Assembly (NCBI RefSeq): GCF_963966145.1
Contig: NC_091047.1
Location: 19,778,001-19,842,000, forward strand
From: Tenebrio molitor
Lineage: Eukaryota > Arthropoda > Insecta > Coleoptera > Tenebrionidae
Length of the DNA: 64,000 nucleotides
Reading direction: 5' to 3'
The position numbers and the translations under genes were made by a program. The notes beneath the pieces are model-generated. The model was not told the DNA's origin, did no database searches, and was given only the letters and a program-made list of their open reading frames with translations. Shown here piece after piece: positions 13,181-24,545 of this stretch. Within the stretch, counting starts at the first letter, position 1. Each line of letters opens with the position of its first letter.

Positions 13181-13315
13181 ATCTGTTTGTTAGTGCCCGT
13201 CTGTAGCCTTAAATACTAAATGAATTTCGACGGAACTGTCATTGGTCGATACCTCATTAACCCAGGAATGACATAGGACATAATAACGTCACACTATCTT
13301 ATCAATAGTAGGTAA
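13181..13315 (+). repeat. Interspersed repeat, family X copy 1
   Basis: First and shortest of four same-strand copies in this window (others at 31621, 42537, 54502). Shared blocks in order: TGTAGCCTTAAATACT, TTTCGACGGAACTGTC, ATGACATAGGACAT and CACACTATCTTATC. The family type is not known to me; no protein is encoded. Confidence 0.65.
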
Positions 13316-16300
13316 ACAAATTAGATAAACAAACAGCATTGTAAGCTTATTTTCTCGATCTAGACGTGAACGTGTCCAGAATTACAAATAAAGAATTTAT
13401 AAATAAAATATAAACTCAATAAGGTTTTTATTTGAAAACATGGAAACAGCTATAAATCTGTTCTCGCACTTTTTTTATCCAAACTAGATTTATTACAAAA
13501 AAAGTAATGCAATATTTTTGTAGCAAATTATGTATCAGTTAGATCGTAGTCTGTGTAGTAAAAAAAAACTAGTAGTGATTGTAGCAATTAACGGTGATGA
13601 ACTTTTCTAAAAACTTCTGAAACGTGCGAGAAAATTTAATATTGACGTGGATATAATTGACACTTTTGTTGTCGGCAGCAGGGCGCATCCAATATACTCT
13701 GCAAATTGACGGTATAATCACATGAGTAAGTTGTTGTCAAAAGTGTCACTTGATGTCACCGGTGTAGTAACTACAATCCAAATAGAGAAGATCGAATCAC
13801 GAGATTACGGTTCATTTCTATTTATTTTAACATTTACAATGACAGAATAAATATTACTCGCTTTAATTTATTCTTGTTTGTCGAGTACGTAAAACAGTTT
13901 CAGAAATTTCTACAGCTCAACAAGAGTTCCGCGCATGGTGGCCGTTGATTAAAACAATTTTCTTCCGGCTGACTGGTCTTGGGTTTTTGCAAGGAAATCG
14001 CTAAAGTTAGCCAAGCAAAATCAGCAGCGGGGTTGCGGTCTTGTATACTTTGCCATCCCCGAAAACCGAATTGGCGCCCGTCGTTCGATCACCATCAGAT
14101 TGATTTCCAGGCACTACGTCCAGATAGTTATTGAACGAGTCTCGCAGCTGACATCAACTTAATTATCTCCCAGCGTTAAAACCTTCTAGGAGAACGCCAA
14201 CTTCGAACTTGTTTAATTGCAGTTGATTATGGTTCCTTGATAGCTCTTGATATTTTAGCAGTTCTCGCTCGTCTAGCCGTCTGTGAAGACGGCGGTTTCA
14301 CAACTGTCTATCTTTTTTCCCTTTCCCAAGACCGTTATAATAAAGTTTGCAAAGTGGATGCCGATATAAACTTGATATTTCTGAGTTTGAGTTTTTGCGC
14401 AAGACAAAGTTCCGACTCGCGAACAATAAATGTTGTTATTTGTGTTGCTGGGGCTGCGGCTTGATTATTAATGGAAAGTTTCATAGCAAGAATTTACTCT
14501 CTCGTCAGTGTAAAATATGTTGCTCGTTACGACACACTCACAACGTAATCTATCAATTTTGATTGTGAACAGAACATTTTTAACTTGTACAAAAATACAT
14601 AATGTAAGGTTTCCCCGTTTTTTAATTTTTTTTTTCTCCACGGCAGGTACTTTTGCAAAAAATACGAAACAACAAGTTTTGTGAGTAAAGGAAAACCTAT
14701 TTATCCTACGTCGTGCTATGTTACTTATTTTTATTTCATTAAAGTTCTACGAGAAGAGTTATTTAACGTAGACGATTGACCATATTTCACTTAAATTTCA
14801 TTTCATAAAGAATCGTGCTTTAGTACAAAGAGTTGAATTGTTTCCCCTCTTAATTTACCCCTCGCGAATTCTTATAGAACTTCTCGGTCAAGTCTGGAAT
14901 AATATCGGGAAAAATAAAAAGGAAAGGTGTCATCAAACTTATGAGAAACTCTATTCAAGTGTCAGTTTTTTGTCAACGATCCATTTCTCCATTAATGGGT
15001 GGCGCGGCTGCATTTTATGCTCTGCGCCGGACTTACACTGCCATAGTTTCCCCGACTACAAAAACTCCGACTAAATGTATTTTGGAAAAGCCGCCTTGGC
15101 GAGAACGCGTTCTGCCAATAGTTAAGTGCAAGAAGATCACATTTACTTTTACTTTAGTGCATGAAAAGAACTATTACTGGTTGTAAAATTAATTCTTGAA
15201 TACAAATGAAAGTTAAAGAATTAGAATCTTTTTATTGTGATTAATCTTTTTGTAAAATAAGATTTGTTTCTTTTGATTGCAGAACTGATAAGTTGGTCGG
15301 AAAATGAATTTAATTTGTCGATAAACCTGATTTATTCTCGATTAAGTTGGCAGTTCACTTTCAATAAATTTCTCCGAAGATTTTAAATCGATTTGTATCA
15401 GCGGCAGACGAGGCCGTTCCATCCACGCACAACCAACGATCATCCAGAATGGAAGCAAGCCATAACCTAAACACGCCCCAGGAATAACAAGTGCGGAGAT
15501 GACGAACCGCACAATTAAACTTCCTCGATACAAGTTAGAAAGCAGCGAAATACTCCCCCATTGCCCTCTTTTAAAGTTTAATAAGCTGCGCGCAATTTGC
15601 CGTTATAATCAGACTGACCTACACGTGGTGCCTCATCCGAATCGGGTTGAAATCCCTTTTAAATTTTAAACTGGTTCAGCTCAGGGCAGTTTTCGACCGA
15701 CCCTCTGTGATTTTTATTGTAAAATTTAAGTTTATTGAGCGGTGATTTTTTTCAACAAATTTGGCCGAAAGAATTTCAATCTGGGTTGAACTGCAGCTAA
15801 GGAGCTTGCGGCGCAGCTTCTGGAAGGTGAACCAAATTTGCAAATTTAGGATCTCGTGCGCAATCCATATTGCGGAATTTGCATAAAACCGGCTTACACG
15901 TGCCAAAATATTTCACGTTTAACGTCTCGATGGAAGTTTTTCATGTCTCGTTCATCATTATCTGTCAACAATAAATTCTCCGGGCCGCAACAAAATATTG
16001 GGAAATATATAAATTGCCTCTGAAGCTACAAGGAAACTGTGTTATTCACGAACCGAACAATTAATTTGATAAGTGTATAAATCGAAGGCATAATGGACCC
16101 GAGTTGATGGAATAATTGTTCCGGAGATCGATCGTGTCCCTCATTTACCTGAGGACTGTCAAATGGGGGAAGATGGTCGAGAGAAACCCCCTTCTGGAGC
16201 TTATCAGCATTCTGGTCGTGGAAAAAACGGGTGAAATTTAGAACCATCGTCTTCATACGAAACATCTGGCTCTGGGTTACTTGCATAGACAAAAACTACC

Positions 16301-18058
16301 TTTTTTATTAGTTCTCCTTGCTAGAATATGCACAAAATTATTGTAGCAGTATTGTATTGAAACTTGTGTCGCTCTTTCTATTACGAAAGCAATATTGTAA
16401 ATTTTCTAAATTTTGCGAACATGTGCAAATGTGTCTGCGACACTCCCGACAACCACTTTTCACCCACACTATCGCAAAAATTCCACCAGACAACATTTAC
16501 ATTTTTAGTTCTGAACCGCGAAATACTTTTCGTCCTCGAAAAGAACAAGCGCTGTATTCAGAAGGCGCATCGAGTGCAACTGCAATCGTCGTTATTGCAC
16601 TTACTGATTTTTGCTCCTCCACGTCTGGGGCCCCTTTCGATTCCATCTGGTTCCACACGGTGCCGCGAATTTTTATTATTCCTCTGTAAAACTGCTTCTG
16701 TCAATAACATCTCGTCGCCTCCAACAAGCAGACTGAGCGATATCAGATTTAAAACTAATTTGTATCTGCGAAATTCTTCGAGAAAATAAAATTCGTGCAC
16801 ATATCCCCGAATCGACGCTGAATTAAAACCGCTCTCCGAGGAAATATTTTGGAACTTTTTCCGAGGAAACAAATCGAAGCTCCATAAAAAGAAGGAATAT
16901 CTGAGGGAGAGTTGGAGTGAATAATTAGGGCAGGAGTTAGGTGAATTATTCATATGGATGGGGGCCGTGAGATTTGCTTCTTTGGTTAAATACTGCGAAA
17001 CATCCCGAAGACATGATTAATTTCTTCATTAGTTAGAGTAAAAACGCAAAGCTTGATCGATCACGGAGAGCTTCATGATTTAATCAAGCGAGACATGGTG
17101 AGAGAACTGTGGCATTATTTAGCCTAATCGGTAAATTGGTTTCAATTTGAAAGAGATGCTGAAAACAACTGGCTATGAGCGAATTCTTTATTCTGTTCAT
17201 TAATCACTGTCCCGCCACCCTTCCACTTCGTTCTTTTTCACTGTGGAACGGGCCGGAGTGAAAGATTTGTTTTGCTGACAAATTGTTTAAATGCGGTTTG
17301 CTGCAATCAAAAGACGATGTTTCTTGTTTTTAATTAGTTGTAAATTAATTCGGATTTTCGGTGCATTCTCGTTCATTTCCTAATGGATGTGGGGCTAGCA
17401 ATGAACAAACAGAAAACTTTAACGATGTCCTTTCATATTAGTAACCGGAAACCAAAAACAGAACAAAATGAGTCTCTGTGTAGTTAAAATTTAAAGGGAA
17501 GCGTTTCTACTCGTACTTAGAGTTTCGTACCTGTTAATATTTAATAGTTAATGCAGTTTGTTTCAATAATTTACGTAAAGCTACCATAGTTCTGACTTTA
17601 GTTTTAAGTATTTCTTGATGCACAAAGGAAATTGTTACATATTTAATCAATCTTGAATATATCTATATTTATGTAAACACCTTTTCACTGAGAGCAAACA
17701 GAACAAATGAGTCTTAAAATTTCATCATGGCCTTGAATATTTACTGTCACAAACTAGAAACCATTTTTGATAAACGGATGCATTACGATTTCTAAATGCA
17801 ACGCTTCTATCTAAAAGTTCACTTATTGGAAATATATGTGTGTTTTAAATTTCTTCAAATAATTTTTAAAAATGTCCTTGAATTTTGACCATAATTCTCT
17901 CGTAAGAAGTTTTCACACTATGATAAAATTGTAAAAATGTGTCAATTTTACTTTGACAGTTCCCGTTTTCTTAGCAACCAACTGTACCAAAATTGCTTTT
18001 TATAAACAGCTTATTTTATCCTCGCTTGTTTAGTCTAGATTTTCCGAATTCTTGAAGA
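13316..18058. other. Non-coding stretch
   Basis: No gene recognised. 13900-14330 and 16430-16700 are GC-richer. The latter carries overlapping frames of 123-141 codons on the two strands, starting at non-ATG codons, which fits stop-poor composition better than coding. A weak inverted pair TGACACTTTTG / CAAAAGTGTCA sits at about 13659 and 13741. Two diverged stretches near 17424-17560 and 17690-17830 share AACAGAACAAA, TGAGTCT and other short blocks and may be an old local duplication. Confidence 0.45.
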
Positions 18059-18190
18059 ATGGATTCCGATAGCGATTGTGAGAAAATTGTTTTCCACGAT
18101 ATTCCCGAAGAGGCTAAAGCGGCATAATTGGATTTATCACCACAAAAATCTAGGGGGAAGTAGAAAGTGAAATTTATTCAAAAATTATGA
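18059..18190 (+). pseudogene. N-terminal relic resembling Crypton-type tyrosine recombinase protein
   Basis: An ATG at 18059 opens a 22-codon frame, MDSDSDCEKIVFHDIPEEAK and AA, closed by TAA at 18125. The same frame then continues as LDLSPQKSRGK, a TAG, and KVKFIQKL. The pattern D-I-P-x-E-A followed about 10-15 residues later by L-x-L-x-P-x-K-S-R-x-K is what I recall from the start of insect Crypton/KIAA1958-like tyrosine recombinase proteins, just before the core-binding domain. No catalytic domain (R..HxxR..Y) follows, so at best this is the 5' stub of an element with at least two stops. The call rests on motif memory and is moderate. Confidence 0.4.
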
Positions 18191-18412
18191 AAAGAAATGC
18201 TAAAAGGAATATTGAAAGGTGATTTTGTTTTATTTTTCAAGTAAGTCGAAAACGTTAAAATCACATTACTTAGTAAATAAAAACGACGTTGACGATTAAG
18301 GAAAAATCTGAAATCAGTATTAACTATGTTGTACAATTTATTATCAATATACAAGTTTTATTAGATACAAGTTATTTTTACTCTAGGGAATAAAAACGTC
18401 ATAACGTCCCAT

Positions 18413-18438
18413 GGTATGTGATAATTTCACACATTACC
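18413..18438. repeat. Small imperfect hairpin
   Basis: GGTATGTG and CACACATTACC pair across ATAATTT with one bulged base. It lies about 220 bp after the Crypton-like stub and may be part of the same element; that link is inference. Confidence 0.35.
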
Positions 18439-20372
18439 AACAAATTTTGTTTTTACTATATTTTTTTTTTTACATTTACAGAGCATAATTTTTATCTTGT
18501 CCTTAATCATTTTACTAAAAACACTTTAAAATGTACCTGTGCACTTCGGTTCCTTCTAGAGGGCGCGTCTGGAAATAAATATTTGCAGATTCTGAAATTG
18601 TAATGAACCCCCGCAGTTCAATCAAATCTGCGATGAAATCTTAGCCATTTTTCCCCCTGATCAAATTTGGTTGAATTTTGGGCTCTGTATGCACATGAGG
18701 TCTGCGTAAAACCTAATTAGCCAAGTTGGCAAGGTAACCCGAACTGCAGCATTCAATATGGGAAAAACCCAACCCCCAGAGGAGCGTTGGCGCACTCCCG
18801 TCCTAATTTGAATTTGGTAACGGTCGCGCAATGCGCCTTCAAATGTTCCTATTGGGAAGTGGGAATGTTTAAACATTTAATATGAAACCATAACAACTAA
18901 GTGAGGTGAGTCTGGAATGTCTGGCGCGATGATTGCATTAATTACTGTATGCGGATTAAAGTGAAACGTGTTCTGTACCAGAATCATCACATATTCCGTA
19001 ACGCTACTTCACTGATAACTTGTATCTTGTCTGAACGTACCGAGCTTTACGTAACATCAAGTGGATTAAAGCTATTACAATCGGATGGGAGCTACCTTAA
19101 TACCGAACTAATCACTAATCCCCTTAAACGGCAGAGGGATATTTAAGACAATTGTTGTGCTACTGCGGTATAAAGCGCACTGCAATCCGTACAGAATACA
19201 CCAGACACTAATAATGGACCGTGCTCTTGCCGGTTTTCTACGTTTTGTGACAAAAGCACGTATTGCTCTTAACGAGACCTCGTTAGATCCATCTATTATC
19301 GGTGGTGTGCGAAAATCTTAATTGAAACTAACTTCTGTTATCCGCTGTGTTGTTTCAGGAGTGGGAGAGGAAGAGTTGAACAGCGAAAAAACACCACACT
19401 TAAACTGGAAAGAAAGAGCTACTTTTCATTAGCCGATTAGGTGGACAAAAAATTCACCGTTCCCTTTTTCATTAACAAATCCCTGCGTGTACACTTGACA
19501 AACAAAACTTCAATAATTTTTGGACTAGTTGGCGTGATTGTAATAAATCACATTTAAATAGCGGCATTGAATTTATTCTACTGGAATTGTACACAATATT
19601 TAGAGTCGAAATTTTTACAAAATGGCTCAAACAATGAGTTTTTCGGCTGCAATCAATTTAAAAACTAACCATTCTGATCGGGCTTCTGCGGTATCTGCTT
19701 TAACGAAAAAAGGTTCTCAGTCTATTAAACCATATCTTGAACTTGATTCTGATTATCAGTAGAAGCTGATATATTTAGATATATTTAAATTTTATTTAAA
19801 AAAATATATAGATAAATAATTATTGCAGACAAATTAAAGAGTATTAAGTGTTACAGGATTTAATTTTACATATTATCAGTACATATTATCACATTCATCA
19901 ACATTATTTGATTATAAAATCATATAAATGAAAATTTAGTAATTAGTTTAGCAATCAGCAGCTTACTTAATTGTATTGATTAATCGCTTGTTGCGTCGCG
20001 GTATCAAAAATCTTTTGAAAGAATTATCGCCAAAACTATTGAAAATTTGCTCATGAACAAATCGGCTCATAATAATTTAATAAGCTACAAAAATATTCAG
20101 ATCAATTTTATGTAGAGTAACTACAAACGTAAATGTTATCGGATTTTATTTTATTTCCACCCTCTTAGCGGTGTGGCAGATTGATTGGGATCTACTTACA
20201 TGTAGTCAAAAAATCTTATGTTTGGAATTTTTCGATTAAAATGAATATTTCATTTAATACATTGTTGTAACCATCCAAGAGGTACTGAATTATTAAATGG
20301 AAATTCAAAAAATTGCACTGGAAATTCCACGTTGCCATGGCATTGTTACAGCAGAAACGTCAAAGTCAAGAA
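18439..20372. other. Mostly non-coding; two short open segments of unknown origin
   Basis: A 46-codon ATG frame lies at 19622-19762 and begins MAQTMSFSAAINLKTNHSDR. A 43-codon open run in another frame begins near 19988 with LVASRYQKSFERIIAKTIEN and ends at a TAG at about 20116. Neither matches a family I can name. They lie between the Crypton-like relics and could be pieces of the same or another decayed element, or chance. Confidence 0.35.
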
Positions 20373-20489
20373 AACCCAAATTTCTTAGATATCGCAGAAT
20401 GAGAAATTAACGAAAGTGTTATTAGAAGTGTACCCAAAAACAGGGAAAAGAGCAAGAATAGTGTCTGGAGACAGTTTATGCCATTTTGA
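20373..20489 (+). pseudogene. Relic resembling the N-terminal core-binding region of KIAA1958/Crypton-like recombinases
   Basis: One frame reads NPNFLDIAE, a TGA, then EINESVIRSVPKNREKSKNS and VWRQFMPF before the next TGA. The pattern (I/V)-P-K-N-x-x-x-S-x-x-x-x-W/V-x-x-F, preceded by an acidic helix, is typical of the domain before the tyrosine recombinase fold in KIAA1958/QRICH1/ZMYM-like proteins and Crypton transposons (DNA-binding, N-terminal to the catalytic domain). Only this piece survives, with one internal stop. The assignment is from remembered motif shape; a profile search would decide. Confidence 0.4.
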
Positions 20490-21313
20490 GCCGATAAAAG
20501 TACACATTTATTCGAGAAACTCTAATTCATATAGAGGAAATATTCGTTTCAAGTATTCTGTATTTTTATTCGAGAAATATTCTCCCTAAATACCATTTTA
20601 GCTTAAAAATTAATCGGATAATTTCCATTCACGCTTGTTTAATTATTATCGGTAATTTTTAAGCACTCGTGGTATTACCCCCGAGTTCTTGTTCAAATAT
20701 CAAATAAAAAAATAAAAATGTAAATCACTATGACTTTGTTTCAATATTACTCTTGCGTCAATAAAAGTTGCATAAAAAAAGCGTTTTTTACTCTTCAGGT
20801 TATCTTACGTTTTTGAGGAAAAAAAATCTCTTTCTCAATGAGTAAAAAGAATAAAATAATGTTTCTTCAAGCGGTCGAAAATCCCGCCTTTGTGTATCTC
20901 CACAGAAACGGTTAAAGTGTCACTTTTTTTCTGAGCGGAGTAGAAGTAGTTCAAGTCCTAGAAGTAGAAGTGGCCTCTCCGACCGAGTCAATAGTAAGGT
21001 CATTTGAAGCATTTGTCACGATTAATTTATCGATTACATAAAATATTTAATAACTAAATTATCCCCCATTAAACTAACGCCTCTAAAAAGTGAAATAACG
21101 AAATTACTATCCAATATTTAACCGGCCTCACTGTGATATTTCACGACTCGTTCGTTTTGGGCGTGTCCATGCTGTCAGATGTGATGTCAAAATCAGCACG
21201 CAAGATGGTCGTTCGGTGTTAAAAAACAAACATTTGTAAGTTATAATCGTTTGCTATTCACGTTTTGATAATTTTTGTTATATTTAGTGAATATCTGTGA
21301 TGTAAACATTCCG

Positions 21314-21406
21314 ATGCCATTGAATGAAAACGAGATGCAAGGCACACCTCCAGAATTGATGCAGATCGCGGCAAAATGCAGATCTAATTTGTACATAATG
21401 CTCTAA
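21314..21406 (+). pseudogene. Second N-terminal stub resembling a Crypton-like recombinase
   Basis: A 30-codon ATG frame, MPLNENEMQGTPPELMQIAA then KCRSNLYIML, ends at TAA 21404-21406. The run T-P-P-E-L-M-Q-I-A-x-K-x-x-S-N-L matches the region that in Crypton-like proteins precedes L-P-x-K-S-K. The sequence degenerates at exactly that point. About 190 bp upstream, at 21120-21310, looks like a 5' leader but has no confirmed element end. Confidence is limited because the match is short. Confidence 0.35.
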
Positions 21407-24017
21407 TGAAAAGTATCTAGCTAACTACAACAACAAAAAAAGTCAAATTATAAAAGTTTCAACTCAAGCTGCTGCTATTTGTTTCGATGTTTATTATTTG
21501 CTTAGACAGATCTAGCATGTCAAACAAATCTATTTATTTATTCAAATACCACATCTTGATCATACAAAGTAAAGTCGTAGGACCCCAGGTACTGAGTGCA
21601 TCGGTTTAGATTGTCACAACCAAAAATGTTAAAAACATTCTTCTTTGAACCATCTCTCACAAACTCTAACGTCTAAAATTTAAGTAGGAAACGGAAAATA
21701 TACTCGTAGTAAATCTGCGAGGTTGCAACGGTCTTGCTCGTAAGTTGTTTGTTCAACAAGTTTACTTAATAGGTATCTTGCTTGTACTGCCGGACAATAG
21801 TTTATCAAATTACAACTTTTCCTGGTCTATTTGTTCCCGTTATTAAATTTAATCCTTAAAGCAGAAACGAAATCAAGCACTTGCTGTATACATCATTTCA
21901 ATATTAAATTCACAACGTTGAAAATATTTATTCTGGGTAATTCAAACATACGGGCGCAAGAGCCCCATTCCGCGTGCATGTTTATTGGATGTGAAGAGTG
22001 CTAAGCAGTTGTTGCATTATTTAGGTTGTACGTGTCAGAAAAGGTATAAAATGTGGCGTACAGAAACGGTGGTGCGTAGCGTACCTTTGTTACCCCATCT
22101 TTAGTAATTCCATCGGGCGGCTATATTTTTTTCGAATCTCTCGTAAAAAGCAACGATGAATTACGATGCAATATACCGACATGTAGTAGAGAAGAAGCTG
22201 ATGTTAATAATTCAGCACTCGCGTTTGTTTGAAGTAGACTTGTTAAATTTCATCGTTGCAATGAATGTTCTCTTGAATTTATATTCATCGGAGTAAATAA
22301 TTCTCGTGTCGTAATTATTATTTAAAAGCGTACCGAATCTCTCTTTCGGAAAGCGTCAGAGTAAAGAGCTTTTTACGGATCTTTTTGTAGCGATAATTTC
22401 TTTATACAACGTTCAATCAGTGTCAGCGAAACCTATTTAACACTCATCCGTTGGAACGTCATCATTCAACAAATTTCATCACAGCTGCTGACGGTTTATT
22501 TCGCTAGTTGCTAGATCGACGCAAAAAGTTCTGATGCGAATTGAACTTTGGCCAGCTTTGGAATAAATTCCACATGGTGTATGAGCACGAGCTGTAGATG
22601 TTTAGATATCCTCGTCGTTAACAGTGAGCAAAAATTTTGAACCATCTATCAAAGCTGCGTCAACAAAGTGAATTTGAATGTTTTTGCTTATTTGCTTCTT
22701 ATTTATTTTTCCCGATACGGTTTTAACGAACGTAATGACGAATCGTTTTTAAAACACTCGCGAATGTGTTGCATTTATTGCTTGGAAAAAGCGTACATCA
22801 ATATTTGTCTTTGGTTTTCCCTGCGGAATTTCAACACGAAATTTAACTGGATTATCCAAACATAAAAAATACTTTGAAGTCAACAAGCTCCGTCTGTTAC
22901 AAATTAGTATTTTATCGCAGCCTTATTAATTCTTATATCCTTAAAAGTTTGCAACTTCGAGGCAATTTGGTTTGTACCCTCGAGCATTCATCAAACAATG
23001 CTTTTATACGAAGTTCAAATAAGTAAACAACCAATTTGTAATGGAATATAAAGGTCGATTATACAGAATGTTCTCCTTTAGCTAAACAAACTTCGCCAGA
23101 AGTTTCTCGCAAATTACCTAATGAGATGTAATAAGTGACCCCTTTGTCAATTAAAACTTCCTGGAAAAACACTCGCCTGGAAACTGGTAAACAACAACCG
23201 CAACCTCTGCTGCTTCATCGTCATTGGTAAAATGTAACCAGTAAGATTGGAGCAATCAACTGAATCTCAACCGACAATTATCTAAGATTTGAAACAAGCA
23301 ATTACCAATCAAAATCTACCGTTACCACAACAGATTACATACATTTCTGACTGATCCTGTTCAATGATATCAATCAATAAAGTCATCATTTGAAGGATGT
23401 GATGTGTTAGAGATGACATCCAGTCCTTCGCTAAGCTAGAAGAATCGATAATATGGTTGTAGTTGTGCATTCAACTGTCAGTTCTAAATCAAGATGAATT
23501 GTGATTGAACTGAGGATGAAATTGATACTATTTTAACCTGCAGAATAAATATTCCCAGGAAAATACAATGATACTTGCGATAGACTTGTTGGAAATCTGT
23601 TCATGGCAGTTTATAAAATTAAAGACTTGGGGGGTCATTCACGAAACCCGATAAGACATTGCACATTCAAAACATAACAACTGATATTGTTGAAGCATCT
23701 GACTTTAGTGAATCTACTCCACAGTTGCTACAATAAAATATTTGTTAAGGAGGCAGAAGAGACTAAAAAATTTAAAGATGCCATCCAGCAAAATTCTTTC
23801 TCATCTTCTGATGTTCCTTTGAACGATGATGAACTCAATGCACAAATATATTAAAATGCTTATTCTTAAGTTTTAATTAAATTCAACAGTCAATTTGTCT
23901 CTGAACAATCTTATAATATATTACAAAGCTCAAGAAGATCTAAATCTTTTCTCACAAAAGAACACGGCAACAAAGCAACTGCCATGATAATATTAAAACG
24001 ACTACTACCACGTGTAC
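21407..24017. other. Non-coding stretch with decayed, unidentified coding-like bits
   Basis: No gene. A run of about 40 open codons at about 23735-23855 contains KEAEETKKFKDAIQQNSFSS and ends at a TAA; it is not recognised. It precedes the mariner-like signature by about 170 bp and could belong to the same dead element. Confidence 0.35.
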
Positions 24018-24060
24018 TTTACTCTCCAGACATGGCCCCTTCAATGGTGCTACTATAGTA
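24018..24060 (+). pseudogene. Mariner-like transposase signature, heavily decayed
   Basis: TACTCTCCAGACATGGCCCC at 24020-24039 plus the next codon translates as YSPDMAPS. This matches the YSPDLAPSD motif around the second catalytic Asp of mariner/Tc1 transposases. The reading frame hits stops within a few codons, and no conserved D or E motif can be followed upstream or downstream. I place it as a probable mariner relic on this one motif only. Confidence 0.35.
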
Positions 24061-24399
24061 AATAGTCAACAGAAGGCCACTTTTTTGTCTATTTATTATA
24101 AAGAGGTAAAATTATCTATCTTACAAAACATCACAAAAAAAGAATGAGACGACATTAAAACATTATTTGACCAAATGGATAACTCTTAGGAAGACTTCAA
24201 CAAAGAAAATCAGCTTTATATTAGTTTCTGTTTTCTTTGAGAATGTTATTCAAAATTTTGAAACTTGAAAACCTCCAAAATCTAAAACAGTTTTCATCTT
24301 GAGACAATTCCCAAAGAAGTTTAGCGCGCAGATACTACTTGGACTTGGATAAAATCAAAATCACGACAAAAGTACAAATATGTAACCTTACGCGTTATA

Positions 24400-24419
24400 T
24401 TACAGTACTAGTGCGGTAA
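24400..24419. repeat. 20-bp palindrome of the CACTAGTGCGGTAA type
   Basis: TTACAGTACTAGTGCGGTAA is nearly self-complementary. Related palindromes occur at 48710-48746 and 49297-49330. Confidence 0.5.
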
Positions 24420-24439
24420 ACTATATCAAATGCCTGGCA

Positions 24440-24545
24440 AACAATACTGAAATGAAGTAATGAAGCTATGAAGTATTGAGCCGATTGACCGCGGTCTCTC
24501 CAGCGGCCACCCATCCATACCCTGACCACGTCCGAGGCTGCTTAT
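24440..24545 (-). mobile_element. 5S rRNA-derived repeat, copy 1
   Basis: The minus strand from 24545 reads TAAGCAGCCTCGGACGTGGT, then CAGGGTATGGATGGGTGGCC, then GCTGGAGAGACCGCGG. This follows the 3' part of animal 5S rRNA (AAGTTAAGCA.., CGGGCGCGGTCAGTA.., GGATGGGTGACCG, CCTGGGAA.., CCGCG) nearly in full. The upstream half of 5S is missing. After the 5S part comes a non-5S tail with CTTCATAGCTTCATTACTTC. The same start point in 5S is seen in the copies at 34 and 44 kb, so this is a repeat family with a truncated 5S head and not a 5S gene. Confidence 0.7.

Noticed and set aside
13659..13755. TGACACTTTTG / CAAAAGTGTCA inverted pair
   Set aside because: Arms of only about 11 bp with no target duplication or further copies; may be chance in AT-rich DNA.
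16318..16953. Overlapping 123-, 141- and 131-codon frames on both strands
   Set aside because: They use non-ATG starts, conflict with each other and have no domain pattern; explained by locally higher GC.
24440..24545. A genuine 5S rRNA gene
   Set aside because: The first 45-50 nucleotides of 5S are absent in all three copies and no T-run terminator follows the 5S part.
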